A stretch of DNA of 64,000 bases from Laspinema palackyanum D2c (GTDB lineage Bacteria > Cyanobacteriota > Cyanobacteriia > Cyanobacteriales > Laspinemataceae): positions 120,784 to 184,783 of the forward strand of contig NZ_JAMXFD010000003.1 in the NCBI RefSeq assembly GCF_025370875.1, read 5' to 3'. Below are positions 54,859 through 62,951 of this stretch, piece by piece; position 1 is the stretch's first letter, and each line of letters begins with the position of its first letter. Below the pieces are notes generated by a model, which worked only from the letters and a program-made list of their open reading frames with translations, made no database searches and was not told the origin of the DNA. The translations under genes were made by a program, and so were the position numbers.

Positions 54859-55220
54859 CAGTTTTTAATCATTTTTTTGACAGGAATCGGAAATCATTCT
54901 GAAAAGTAAAACAGTTAAATCAGGTTAATTGCCTTATAGCAGTTCCCATTAGTTATGAGGTACATTCTTTGGGAGTGCGAGCATCTTGCTCGCTATTTAC
55001 AAGAGCGAGCAAGATGCTCGCACTCCTATAAATTTTTGTACCTCATGAGTCCAGAAACCGCTATAAGGGTTTAACACCGCATAAACTGACAGACTGAACC
55101 CATCACCAAACGGATGCTTCCATCGGCATCAGAATTCTCGCCTCCAGAAGTAGCAGTAGCAAAAAGCAGACTAGGCCAATTTTATGATAAACTGTTAACC
55201 AGACAATGGAGGAAAAAATC
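54859..55220. other. Intergenic region upstream of the toxin-antitoxin operon
   Basis: 362 bp, largely occupied by the foldback element at 54932-55068. The remainder (55069-55220) is the presumed promoter region of the antitoxin gene; no operator was identified with confidence. Confidence 0.5.
54932..55068. mobile_element. Foldback (MITE-like) element with nested inverted repeats
   Basis: 137 bp with three nested inverted repeats: outer CCTTATAGC/GCTATAAGG, middle ATGAGGTACA/TGTACCTCAT (54955-54964, 55037-55046) and an inner perfect 23-bp stem (54972-54994, 55004-55026) with a 9-nt loop. No coding capacity. The nested ends without an ORF resemble miniature inverted-repeat elements. It lies just upstream of the toxin-antitoxin pair. 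No target duplication was confirmed. Confidence 0.7.
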
Positions 55221-55448
55221 ATGTCCCAAATCGATATTGCTGAAGCGAAAACGAAACTGCAAGAGTTATTGGAAATCGCCCTAAATGGCGAAGAAGTTGT
55301 GATCACCAAAGACAGTCACCCGGTGGTGAAACTGGTCCCTGTACCCGATAAACCGCGCCGAGGGTTTGGCTGTATGAAAGATTTAATCTGGGTTGCTGAT
55401 GACTTTGATGAACCGCTAACCGAAGAGTTTAAGGAATATATGGAATGA
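55221..55448 (+). CDS. Antitoxin, Phd/YefM family
   Basis: The ATG at 55221, preceded by GAGGA, gives 75 residues: MSQIDIAEAKTKLQELLEIA, then NGEEVVITKDSHPVVKLVPV. This is the typical Phd/YefM N-terminal DNA-binding fold. The C-terminus (FDEPLTEEFKEYME) is acidic and is the usual toxin-wrapping tail. Its last four bases ATGA overlap the toxin start, a coupled toxin-antitoxin arrangement. It should repress its own promoter and neutralise the PIN toxin. Confidence 0.9.
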   Translation: MSQIDIAEAKTKLQELLEIALNGEEVVITKDSHPVVKLVPVPDKPRRGFGCMKDLIWVADDFDEPLTEEFKEYME

Positions 55449-55834
55449 GACTGCTGCTGGATACACATACCTTTATTTGGTTTTTCAGGGGCGATTTTAG
55501 ACTCAGTAAAACAGCAAGATCGCTCATTGAGAATATGGATAATGAAGTCCTGCTGAGTACAGCAAGTGCTTGGGAGATGGCAATCAAACAAGGTATCGGC
55601 AAGCTTGATTTTGGTTTACCGTTTAAGGAGATTCTCGTAGAAAAACTCCACGAACATCGAGTAGAAATACTGGATATTACCTTAAACCATATTGAGATTG
55701 TTGACAGTCTCCCCCTGCATCATCGAGATCCGTTTGATCGCCTCATTATTGCTCAGGGAATTGTCGAGAATATCCCAATTATTAGTGCTGATGCTATGTT
55801 TGATGCCTATCCGATTCAGCGAATCTGGTCATGA
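55445..55834 (+). CDS. vapC: PIN-domain toxin (VapC family)
   Basis: 129 residues, starting within the antitoxin stop (ATGA overlap). The PIN-domain acidic residues are visible: D6 in LLLDTHTFIW, E in ASAWEMAIK, D in HRDPFDRLIIAQ and D in IISADAMFD. VapC-type toxins are Mg2+-dependent RNases that cleave tRNA or rRNA. Pairing with a Phd-type antitoxin rather than VapB is common in cyanobacteria. Confidence 0.92.
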   Translation: MRLLLDTHTFIWFFRGDFRLSKTARSLIENMDNEVLLSTASAWEMAIKQGIGKLDFGLPFKEILVEKLHEHRVEILDITLNHIEIVDSLPLHHRDPFDRLIIAQGIVENIPIISADAMFDAYPIQRIWS

Positions 55835-55891
55835 TTCAGCCGGTATTGCTGCTGAACTTAATCCCCCTGGAATCATAGGTGAAGGACAGAC

Positions 55892-56443
55892 TTACCGGGC
55901 TAATTTTAATAAACTGGCAAGTTGTTCCGGTTGATGAGACCCGATTAAGATTTTTTCACCATTTTTGAGTTCTAATAAAACGCCGCGATCGCCACTGACA
56001 TTAAAGGCTTTTCCCTGGGGACCATACCGCACCCCCCATCCTCCATAATCCCGCAACGGATGATAAGTAATCACTTCCGATTTCACCACTGAGTCAAAGG
56101 GAATTTGAATTCGTTTAAATAAAAACGGGTAAAAACTTAGATACAGTCCATCAGTCCTCACTTCTGTTACTAATTTTGCACTATAAAACAAAATAGGGAA
56201 AAATATCCCAAACACAATCCCAAAGCCAATTAAAATAATATTTAAAATGGTAGTTTCTTCCCAAGATTCTTCTAAAAGAAATGGCATCATTGCCGCACCG
56301 AGGGCCGCCAAAGAGCTGCATACTAGGACGAACCAAATCCAACCCTGCCGAAATTGCTGCACCTCTCGAAACAGGAGCGTTGCATAAATTTCCTCGTCAA
56401 TGCTTACTTCGTCTGACATGGATGCCGTTGTTAGTTTTTCCAC
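55892..56443 (-). CDS. DUF6141-like two-helix membrane protein
   Basis: 183 residues. The GTG start at 56443 is supported by AGGAGG about 5 nt upstream; an ATG at 56419 is the alternative. Two transmembrane helices (WIWFVLVCSSLAALGAAM and IILIGFGIVFGIFFPILF) are followed by a cytosolic PH-like beta domain (IQIPFDSVVKSEVITYHPL...GVRYGPQGKAFNVSG) ending ILIGSHQPEQLASLL. Such proteins are common in cyanobacteria; the role is unknown. Convergent with vapC, gap 57 bp. Confidence 0.7.
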   Translation of the reverse strand: MEKLTTASMSDEVSIDEEIYATLLFREVQQFRQGWIWFVLVCSSLAALGAAMMPFLLEESWEETTILNIILIGFGIVFGIFFPILFYSAKLVTEVRTDGLYLSFYPFLFKRIQIPFDSVVKSEVITYHPLRDYGGWGVRYGPQGKAFNVSGDRGVLLELKNGEKILIGSHQPEQLASLLKLAR

Positions 56444-56881
56444 AGCTACCTCCTATACTTGTTCGGAAAGAGGTTTCACGAATCAGATTCGCTTTGTTCA
56501 GGCCAGGTTTTTCCTCCCCTCTTAAGCTGAGGACTTTTTTGATTATCCCCATGACCTATTCCCTCTCTCCATAATATGCCCAAAAGAGTAGTCTATTTCG
56601 CCCGAAAAAACAACGAAAATAGTACGGACTAATCAGGGCATAAATGTTGAGTTTTGTATAGCCGATCGCCCCTTCATGAGGACCCCAGAACCCGACCGCC
56701 CCCAATGGACCCGCACCGGGTGGTCCCTTAAAGCGATTCCCGAGGGGCGATCGCATGACCCCAGACCCAAGATTTGCTAGGATATTTAAGCTTTATGTCA
56801 AAAAAAGTCAACAATAAGACAGAGCAACACGGATTCAATCCGGTTTTCCTCGTTCTGTCAGTAGCACTATAAGAGCAATCT
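56444..56881. other. Intergenic region upstream of trpS
   Basis: 438 bp without a supported gene; the 66-codon minus-strand frame at 56556-56756 has no family features. No clear terminator, riboswitch or repeat was seen. Confidence 0.35.
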
Positions 56882-57892
56882 ATGGGTAAGCAGCGCGTTT
56901 TATCTGGAGTCCAACCCACCGGCAACCTCCATCTCGGTAACTATCTCGGTGCGATCCGCAACTGGGTCGAAATTCAAAGTCAGTATGAGAATTATTTCTG
57001 TGTAGTGGACCTCCATGCCATTACCGCACCCCACAATCCCGCCACTTTAGCCCAAGATACCTACACGATCGCCGCCCTCTATCTCGCCTGTGGCATCGAT
57101 TTACAGCATTCCACCATTTTCATCCAGTCCCACGTCTCGGCCCACGCGGAACTCACCTGGCTGCTTAACTGTATCACTCCCCTCAACTGGCTGGAAGATA
57201 TGATCCAGTTTAAGGAAAAAGCGATCCGTCAGGGAGAAAATGTCAACGTGGGGTTGCTGGATTACCCCGTCCTGATGGCAGCAGATATTTTGCTCTACGA
57301 TGCCGATAAAGTCCCTGTCGGCGAGGACCAAAAACAGCATTTAGAACTCACCCGCGACATTGCAGCAAGGGTGAATCATCAATTTGGCAAGGAAAAAGCG
57401 CCAGTCTTGAAATTACCAGAACCCTTGATTCGCAAGGAAGGGGCCCGGGTGATGAGTTTAACCGATGGGACTAAAAAAATGTCCAAGTCTGATCCATCGG
57501 AACTGAGTCGGATTAATTTGCTCGATCCACCGGATGCGATCGTCAAAAAAATCAAAAAATGCAAAACCGACCCGATGCGGGGACTGGTGTTTGATGACCC
57601 AGAACGTCCGGAATGCAATAATTTATTGACGCTTTATCAGTTACTTAGCGGCAAAACTAAGGAAGAGGTGGCAGCGGAATGTCAGGAGATGGGTTGGGGT
57701 CAATTTAAACCGTTACTCACGGAAACGACGATTGAGGCGCTCAAACCGATTCAGGACCAATATAAGGAGATTATGAGCGATCGCACTCATCTGGAATCGG
57801 TGTTAAGAGAGGGGAGAGAAAAAGCCTCCGCAATTGCTAATGCCACCCTCAACCGGGTCAAAACTGCCTTTGGATATTCTCTTCCGTTGTAA
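56882..57892 (+). CDS. trpS: Tryptophanyl-tRNA synthetase
   Basis: 336 residues, class I aminoacyl-tRNA synthetase. The HIGH-type motif is PTGNLHLGNYLGA (about 11-23) and the KMSKS motif KKMSKSDPSE lies near residue 200. Full length for the bacterial enzyme. Start at ATG 56882. A repeat cluster begins 42 bp past the stop codon. Confidence 0.96.
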   Translation: MGKQRVLSGVQPTGNLHLGNYLGAIRNWVEIQSQYENYFCVVDLHAITAPHNPATLAQDTYTIAALYLACGIDLQHSTIFIQSHVSAHAELTWLLNCITPLNWLEDMIQFKEKAIRQGENVNVGLLDYPVLMAADILLYDADKVPVGEDQKQHLELTRDIAARVNHQFGKEKAPVLKLPEPLIRKEGARVMSLTDGTKKMSKSDPSELSRINLLDPPDAIVKKIKKCKTDPMRGLVFDDPERPECNNLLTLYQLLSGKTKEEVAAECQEMGWGQFKPLLTETTIEALKPIQDQYKEIMSDRTHLESVLREGREKASAIANATLNRVKTAFGYSLPL

Positions 57893-57934
57893 GGATCAGA
57901 GATGCAGTCGGGACCCTTAAATTGAACAAAAGAG

Positions 57935-58022
57935 AACGACTGAAGTCGTTACTACGAACAAAGAGAACGACTGAAGTCGTTATTACGAACAGAAGAGAAC
58001 GACTGAAGTCGTTACTACAAAC
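57935..58022 (+). repeat. Palindromic repeat cluster C (3 units)
   Basis: Units at 57935-57959, 57966-57990 and 57998-58022, period about 31 bp. Each has AACGACTGAAGTCGTT followed by ACTACGAAC (or TATTACGAAC), the last by ACTACAAAC. The last copy ends 20 nt before the metF start codon. Confidence 0.9.
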
Positions 58023-58042
58023 TCCCCCATCTCTCTCTTCCT

Positions 58043-59026
58043 ATGAAACAACCGCAGAACTCTTTATCTCGCTTCCGTCAAGCTGTTAGAGACGGTGAAT
58101 TTTTGATGACGGCTGAGGTTATGCCACCGAAAGGGGGTAATGCAGCCCACATGATTACAATGGCAAATGGTTTAAAAAATAGAGTTCATGCGGTGAATGT
58201 TACCGATGGATCTCGGGCTGTTTTGCGGATGTCATCGTTAGCGGCATCAACGATTTTGGTGCAGCAGGGAATTGAGCCGATTTATCAAATTGCTTGTCGC
58301 GATCGCAACTCGATTGGGTTGCAGGCGGACCTCCTCGGTGCGAATGCGTTGGGAATTCAGAATGTTTTGGCCCTGACGGGGGACCCGGTAAAAGCAGGAG
58401 ATCATCCCCAGGCGAAGTCGGTTTTTGATATGGAATCTGTTCGTCTGCTTAAGGCGATCGCCAAACTGAATCAAGGCTTTGATATCAATGATAAACCCCT
58501 AACCGATAGTCCCACAGACTTGTTTGCTGGTGCTGCGGTGGATCCGCAGTCGAAAAGTTGGTCAGGGTTAAAAAGTCGGTTTGAGAAAAAATTAGCAGCA
58601 GGTGCCGAGTTTTTCCAAAGTCAACTCGTCTGCGATTTTGACAAGTTAGACAAGTTTATGAATGAAATCGCCCAAGGGTGCGGTAAACCGATTTTAGTGG
58701 GCATTTTCCTCCTAAAATCTGCAAAAAATGCGGAATTTATTAATCGCTGTGTCCCCGGTGTCGATATTCCCCAACATATTATCGATCGCTTGGCAAAGGC
58801 AAAGGACCCTTTGCGCGAAGGGGTGGCGATCGCCGCTGAACAGGTCCAAGCTGCCCGGTCCCTCTGTCAAGGGGTGCATCTGATGGCGGTGAAACGGGAA
58901 GATTTAATTCCGGAAATCCTTGATTTAGCTGGCATTCCTCCTATCTCCTCAGAACCCATGTCAATGGATTCCCAAACTCTGGGCGATCGCCCTCCGCTTA
59001 TCCGGATCTCCACCCCCACAACCTGA
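58043..59026 (+). CDS. metF: Methylenetetrahydrofolate reductase
   Basis: 327 residues, FAD-dependent TIM barrel. It reduces 5,10-methylene-THF to 5-methyl-THF for methionine synthesis. Features: FLMTAEVMPPKGGN with the conserved Glu, ILVQQGIEPIYQIACRDRN, VLALTGDP, and the later FFQSQLVCDFDKL and KPILVGIFLL. Length is typical. Three palindromic repeats are in its likely 5' leader, and a good terminator lies 33 bp past the stop codon. Confidence 0.9.
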   Translation: MKQPQNSLSRFRQAVRDGEFLMTAEVMPPKGGNAAHMITMANGLKNRVHAVNVTDGSRAVLRMSSLAASTILVQQGIEPIYQIACRDRNSIGLQADLLGANALGIQNVLALTGDPVKAGDHPQAKSVFDMESVRLLKAIAKLNQGFDINDKPLTDSPTDLFAGAAVDPQSKSWSGLKSRFEKKLAAGAEFFQSQLVCDFDKLDKFMNEIAQGCGKPILVGIFLLKSAKNAEFINRCVPGVDIPQHIIDRLAKAKDPLREGVAIAAEQVQAARSLCQGVHLMAVKREDLIPEILDLAGIPPISSEPMSMDSQTLGDRPPLIRISTPTT

Positions 59027-59059
59027 ACACCTCAACTATAGATGCACCCTGATACAGAC

Positions 59060-59096
59060 GCCTCTGGGCATACCCTGCCCGAGGCTTTTTATTTTC
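59060..59096 (+). terminator. Intrinsic terminator of metF
   Basis: GCCTC-(T)-GGGCA paired with TGCCC-GAGGC (one bulge) and a 5-nt loop, followed by TTTTTATTTT. Confidence 0.85.
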
Positions 59097-59159
59097 TAGA
59101 ATTCCTGGCGATCGCATTCCCCATCTCTTCAGTTGAGGGGTCACACCCCCTGGGGGTGC

Positions 59160-59377
59160 AGTCCATCTTCCAAGTTGGGAAAAGATATGTATTAATGAAT
59201 TAACCTAAAGAACTTCACCACTAAAGAAGCTCTTGAAAAAGGTTGCATCTACGTTATCGAATCAAATAGGCGTCTGCCATCAGGGTTTAGCAATCATTCC
59301 GAAGCGGGCTGATTAGCCCCCAGGAATCTGCGAAAAACATCACCTCTCCAGCATCAAGTTGGGAGGTATTGTTTTTT
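59160..59377 (+). ncRNA. Candidate small RNA ending at an intrinsic terminator
   Basis: The terminator at 59342-59377 has no protein gene before it on the plus strand after the metF terminator at 59060-59096. The sequence between has a GGGCT-GATT-AGCCC hairpin near 59306-59319 and an AT-rich TATTAAT region near 59190 as a possible -10. It could be a small RNA or an attenuated leader upstream of arsR. No known RNA family was recognised. Confidence 0.25.
59342..59377 (+). terminator. Orphan intrinsic terminator upstream of arsR
   Basis: ACCTC-(T)-CCA paired with TGG-G-AGGT, loop about 9 nt, followed within a few bases by TTTTTT. Confidence 0.6.
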
Positions 59378-59431
59378 GGGGGCTTCCGCCCTTGTGGGCG
59401 CTAAAATTCCCTAAAACGCTGGTACAATTGC

Positions 59432-59460
59432 TTGCCATATTTTCATATTTCATTTATAGT
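59432..59460 (+). promoter_or_regulatory. Putative arsR promoter (TTGCCA-17-TATAGT)
   Basis: TTGCCA at 59432-59437 and TATAGT at 59455-59460 are 17 bp apart. The -10 ends only 6 nt before the arsR ATG (59467), so transcription would start at or next to the start codon, giving a leaderless message. The spacer includes ATATTTTCATATTTCA, AT-rich with partial dyad symmetry, a plausible ArsR operator. Confidence 0.5.
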
Positions 59461-59466
59461 TGAAGT

Positions 59467-59844
59467 ATGGAAAGTAAAACGGCTGTAAAAATCTTTGAGT
59501 CCTTGTCTTCTGGCATCCGCTTAGACATTTACCGGATGTTGGTGAAGGCTGGATCTACAGGGATGGTGGCAGGTCAAATTGCTTCTGAACTGGAGGTGCC
59601 GCCTTCTAATCTCTCTTTTCATCTCAAAGCGTTGGTTCATTCTGAATTGCTTGGGGTGGAACAGGAGGGCCGCTTTTTGCGCTATCGCGCCAATATGCCC
59701 CTGATGTTTAGGTTAATCACCTATCTAACTGAAGAGTGTTGTCAGGGAGAATTGGCACAGTGTGGCACTCAACCCAGCGGGGAACTCGATTCTAATCCCT
59801 GTTTCCGATCGCCCTCTCTCACCTCCAACGAAGCCAAAACATAA
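59467..59844 (+). CDS. arsR: ArsR/SmtB family arsenic-responsive repressor
   Basis: 125 residues, winged helix-turn-helix (about 8-75) with recognition helix region PPSNLSFHLKALVHSELL. No ELCVC motif is seen in the DNA-binding helix; instead C91, C92 and C99 near the C-terminus (TEECCQGELAQCG) form a plausible arsenite site like the type in Acidithiobacillus ArsR. It should repress the arsR-arsD-arsA operon until As(III) binds. No ribosome binding site precedes the ATG. Confidence 0.88.
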   Translation: MESKTAVKIFESLSSGIRLDIYRMLVKAGSTGMVAGQIASELEVPPSNLSFHLKALVHSELLGVEQEGRFLRYRANMPLMFRLITYLTEECCQGELAQCGTQPSGELDSNPCFRSPSLTSNEAKT

Positions 59845-59948
59845 GCGGTGGCTGTCTGCAAAAGCGGCGATCGCCCGGAAGTCTAAACTCAACTGCCTGC
59901 TTTTACTTTCTATTTGCCCAACATTTCAATATTTCATGGAAACTTAAA

Positions 59949-60350
59949 ATGACTAAAATTGAAGTATTTGATCCCGCAATGTGCTGTAGTACGGGTGTCT
60001 GTGGACCCGATGTCGATCAGAAATTTGTGGACTTTGCCGCCAACGTGGATTGGGGGACCGGACAAGGGATAAAGATTCAGCGGTATAACCTCGGACAACA
60101 ACCGATGGAATTTGCCAATAATTCCACAGTAAAAAGCTTTTTAGAACGTTCAGGGGCTGATGCACTGCCGCTGATTCTGGTGGAGGGTGAAATTGCCCTA
60201 GCGGGACGATATCCGACGAGGGATGAATTGGCTCGTTTAGCGGGTGTAACCCCTGCACCTGCGGTATCTGCACCGAAACAATCTAGCGGATGTTGTGGCA
60301 GTGCCAAGAGCAATACCCCAAGTAATACCACAAGTAGTAGCTGCTGTTAA
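59949..60350 (+). CDS. arsD: ArsD arsenite metallochaperone
   Basis: 133 residues. N-terminal IEVFDPAMCCSTGVCGPDVD has the conserved C12, C13 and C18 that carry As(III) to ArsA. Residues about 70-105 (DALPLILVEGEIALAGRYPTRDEL) are the family signature. Two vicinal cysteine pairs lie at the C-terminus (SGCCG and SSCC), as in E. coli ArsD. It is 104 bp downstream of arsR and 128 bp upstream of arsA. Confidence 0.95.
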   Translation: MTKIEVFDPAMCCSTGVCGPDVDQKFVDFAANVDWGTGQGIKIQRYNLGQQPMEFANNSTVKSFLERSGADALPLILVEGEIALAGRYPTRDELARLAGVTPAPAVSAPKQSSGCCGSAKSNTPSNTTSSSCC

Positions 60351-60478
60351 GTCATTGTGATTCCCGCCTGTGCGCGGGAATCCAGAGTTTTTAATTGCAC
60401 ATTTCTATCCCTCTATTTTGCCGAAAATTAGGTAAACCTAATTCAACAAATTGAGATTTTATAATTGAGGAAAATTGG

Positions 60479-62311
60479 ATGATGCTTTTTCTACAAAATA
60501 CCCCCCCATTTTTATTTTTTACCGGCAAAGGCGGAGTCGGCAAAACTTCCCTTTCTTGTGCCACCGCCATCCATTTAGCTAAACAAGGAAAGAAAGTCTT
60601 ATTGGTGAGTACCGATCCGGCTTCAAATATTGGGCAAGTCTTTAGCCAAACCATTGGAAATACAATAACCGATATTGCCACAGTAAGCGGGTTATCCGCC
60701 TTGGAAATCGACCCGCAACAGGCGGCACAGCAGTATCGCGATCGCATTGTTGGCCCCGTGCGAGGAGTCTTGCCCGAATCCGTCGTCAGAGGCATCGAGG
60801 AAGGCTTATCAGGGGCCTGCACCACAGAAATTGCCGCATTTGATGAATTTACCGAATTACTCACCGATGAGAGTCTGATGGGCAAATACGAGCACATCAT
60901 CTTTGATACCGCACCCACCGGACATACCATTCGCCTGTTGCAACTCCCCAGTGCTTGGAGTGGTTTTATTGACGAGAATCCCGAGGGTGCATCCTGTCTC
61001 GGACCCCTCTCTGGGTTAGAAAAGCAACGCGATCGCTATACCCAAGCCGTGAGTGTGTTATCGGATCCCAACCGTACCCGCTTGGTCCTCGTTTCTCGCG
61101 CTCAACAAAGTACCCTGGATGAAGTCGTGCGGACTCATAAAGAGTTAGCCGATATTGGGTTTTCTCAACAACATTTGGTGATTAACGGGGTATTACCGGA
61201 GAAGGAAGCGAGTCATGATGTGTTAGCCGCAGCCCTTTATCAGCGAGAACAAAAGGCGATCGCCAACTTGCCCGAGGTGCTCCAGAGTCTGCCCTTGGAT
61301 CAACTTCCCCTCAAGGCACAAAATCTCGTAGGCGTTGAAGCCCTCAGCGGTTTATTCTCCGATGGAGAGGAAGGCACTACGAATAGCCTTGATAACTCCA
61401 CCCCATCCATGCCTCTGCCGCACCTTTCCACCTTAGTGGATGACATTGCCACCACGGGTCATGGGTTGATTATGACAATGGGGAAAGGGGGTGTGGGGAA
61501 AACAACAATGGCAGCCGCGATCGCCGTCGCCTTAGCAAAACAGGGACATTCGGTGCATCTGACTACCTCAGATCCAGCAGCACATCTGAGTGAAACCTTA
61601 GCCGGATCAATGGACAACTTAGAAGTCAGTCGCATCGATCCGCATCAAGAAACCACCCGCTATCGCCAGCATATTCTGGACACCAAAGGTAAGAATCTGG
61701 ATGAGCAAGGACGCCTGATGTTGGAAGAAGACTTGCGATCGCCTTGTACCGAAGAAATTGCTGTTTTCCAAGCCTTTTCCCGGATCATCCGTGAGTCGAG
61801 TCAAAAATTCGTCGTCATGGACACTGCACCCACAGGACATACTTTATTACTCCTGGATGCCACCGGAGCCTATCACCGCGAAGTCACCCGCCATACCCAG
61901 GAAAATGTTCACGTTGTCACACCGATGATGCGCTTGCAAGACCCCGCCCAAACTAAAGTAATTGTAGTTACCTTAGCCGAGACAACCCCAGTCTTGGAAG
62001 CGGCTAATTTACAAGCCGATTTACGTCGGGCAGGAATTGAACCTTGGGCATGGGTCATTAATAACAGCCTGACTGTTTCGACGACTTCATCTCCCCTATT
62101 AAAACAACGTGCTGCCTTTGAACTGGCTCAAATCGAGGCGGTTAAAACTAACTATGCTCAACGGTTTGCCTTGGTGCCGATGCAAGTGGATGAGCCGGTT
62201 GGTATTCAAGCGTTGCTGAATTTAGGCCAGCAAAAGACCGTCACAGCAGCAGAATCAGAAGAGAGCCCGAGTCAACAGGATGTGGTGACGCATCAGCACA
62301 AAGCGAGTTAA
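60479..62311 (+). CDS. arsA: ArsA arsenite pump-driving ATPase
   Basis: 610 residues from two homologous halves. Each half has a P-loop (FFTGKGGVGKTS and MTMGKGGVGKTT) and the DTAPTGHT motif. Cysteines in GACTTEIA, ASCLGPLS and SPCTEEIA are at the positions of the As(III) site. GAGGA precedes ATG 60479. ArsA energises an arsenite permease (ArsB or Acr3-type), which is not in the window. The C-terminal coding sequence and its 3' flank are repeated, in decayed form, twice downstream. Confidence 0.95.
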   Translation: MMLFLQNTPPFLFFTGKGGVGKTSLSCATAIHLAKQGKKVLLVSTDPASNIGQVFSQTIGNTITDIATVSGLSALEIDPQQAAQQYRDRIVGPVRGVLPESVVRGIEEGLSGACTTEIAAFDEFTELLTDESLMGKYEHIIFDTAPTGHTIRLLQLPSAWSGFIDENPEGASCLGPLSGLEKQRDRYTQAVSVLSDPNRTRLVLVSRAQQSTLDEVVRTHKELADIGFSQQHLVINGVLPEKEASHDVLAAALYQREQKAIANLPEVLQSLPLDQLPLKAQNLVGVEALSGLFSDGEEGTTNSLDNSTPSMPLPHLSTLVDDIATTGHGLIMTMGKGGVGKTTMAAAIAVALAKQGHSVHLTTSDPAAHLSETLAGSMDNLEVSRIDPHQETTRYRQHILDTKGKNLDEQGRLMLEEDLRSPCTEEIAVFQAFSRIIRESSQKFVVMDTAPTGHTLLLLDATGAYHREVTRHTQENVHVVTPMMRLQDPAQTKVIVVTLAETTPVLEAANLQADLRRAGIEPWAWVINNSLTVSTTSSPLLKQRAAFELAQIEAVKTNYAQRFALVPMQVDEPVGIQALLNLGQQKTVTAAESEESPSQQDVVTHQHKAS

Positions 62312-62356
62312 CCCGGATGAAACTGGGGGTTAAACCGGGCATCTTTTAAGGAACCC

Positions 62357-62390
62357 AAAAACAAAACACCCCCCTAGGGCTTGGGGGGTG
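62357..62390 (-). terminator. Minus-strand terminator, copy 1
   Basis: CACCCCCC/GGGGGGTG stem; on the minus strand it is followed by T-rich sequence. It lies past the arsA stop codon and would stop transcription coming from the transposase side. Confidence 0.7.
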
Positions 62391-62632
62391 ATGCAACACT
62401 CAGGGTGTCGAACAAATTCAGGGTGATCGTCTTTTTATTATGGTTGCAGGAGTCAGGAAAAAGCATCAGCTAAATGGCTGAACTTTGGATTGCTTTATTT
62501 AGACGGACAAAAGACGGTGGTAACAGTAGAATCCGAAGAGATCCGGAGTCAACAGAAGTTGGTGCCGCATCCTTAGCAAGCGACTTCACCCGAATGACAC
62601 TGAGGGTCAAACCTAGCATCTTTTATGGAGTG

Positions 62633-62667
62633 CAAAAACAAAAAACCCCCCTAGGGCTTGGGGGGTG
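62633..62667 (-). terminator. Minus-strand terminator, copy 2
   Basis: ACCCCCC/GGGGGGT stem followed on the minus strand by TTTTTTGTTTTT. Same repeat unit as copy 1. Confidence 0.75.
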
Positions 62668-62918
62668 ATGCAACACTCAGGGTGTCGAACAAATTCAGGG
62701 TGATCGTCTTTTCATTATGGTTGCAGGAGTCAGGAAAAAGCATCAGCTAAATGGCTGAACTTTGGATTGCTTTATTTAGACTGACAAAAGACTGTCACAG
62801 CAGAATCAGAAGAGATCCGGAGTCAACAGGAGTTGGTGCCGCATCCTTGCATCCTTGGTAAGGGACTTAACCCGAATGACACGGGAGGTCAAACCGGGCA
62901 TCTTTGATGGAGTAGTCC

Positions 62919-62951
62919 AAAAACAAAAAACCTCCCTAGGGCTTGGGAGGT
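62919..62951 (-). terminator. Minus-strand terminator, copy 3
   Basis: ACCTCCC/GGGAGGT stem followed on the minus strand by TTTTTTGTTT. Relative to copies 1 and 2 one C is T and the paired G is A, so the stem is kept by a compensatory change. Confidence 0.75.

Larger units (their letters stand above)
59027..59466. other. Intergenic region between metF and arsR
   Basis: 440 bp with two plus-strand terminators (59060-59096 and 59342-59377), a short palindrome CACCCCC-TGGGGGTG at 59144-59158 and the arsR promoter. No protein gene. Confidence 0.5.

Noticed and set aside
60391-60930. 179-codon minus-strand ORF opposite arsA
   Set aside because: Shadow frame; arsA has clear P-loop and DTAPTGHT motifs on the other strand.
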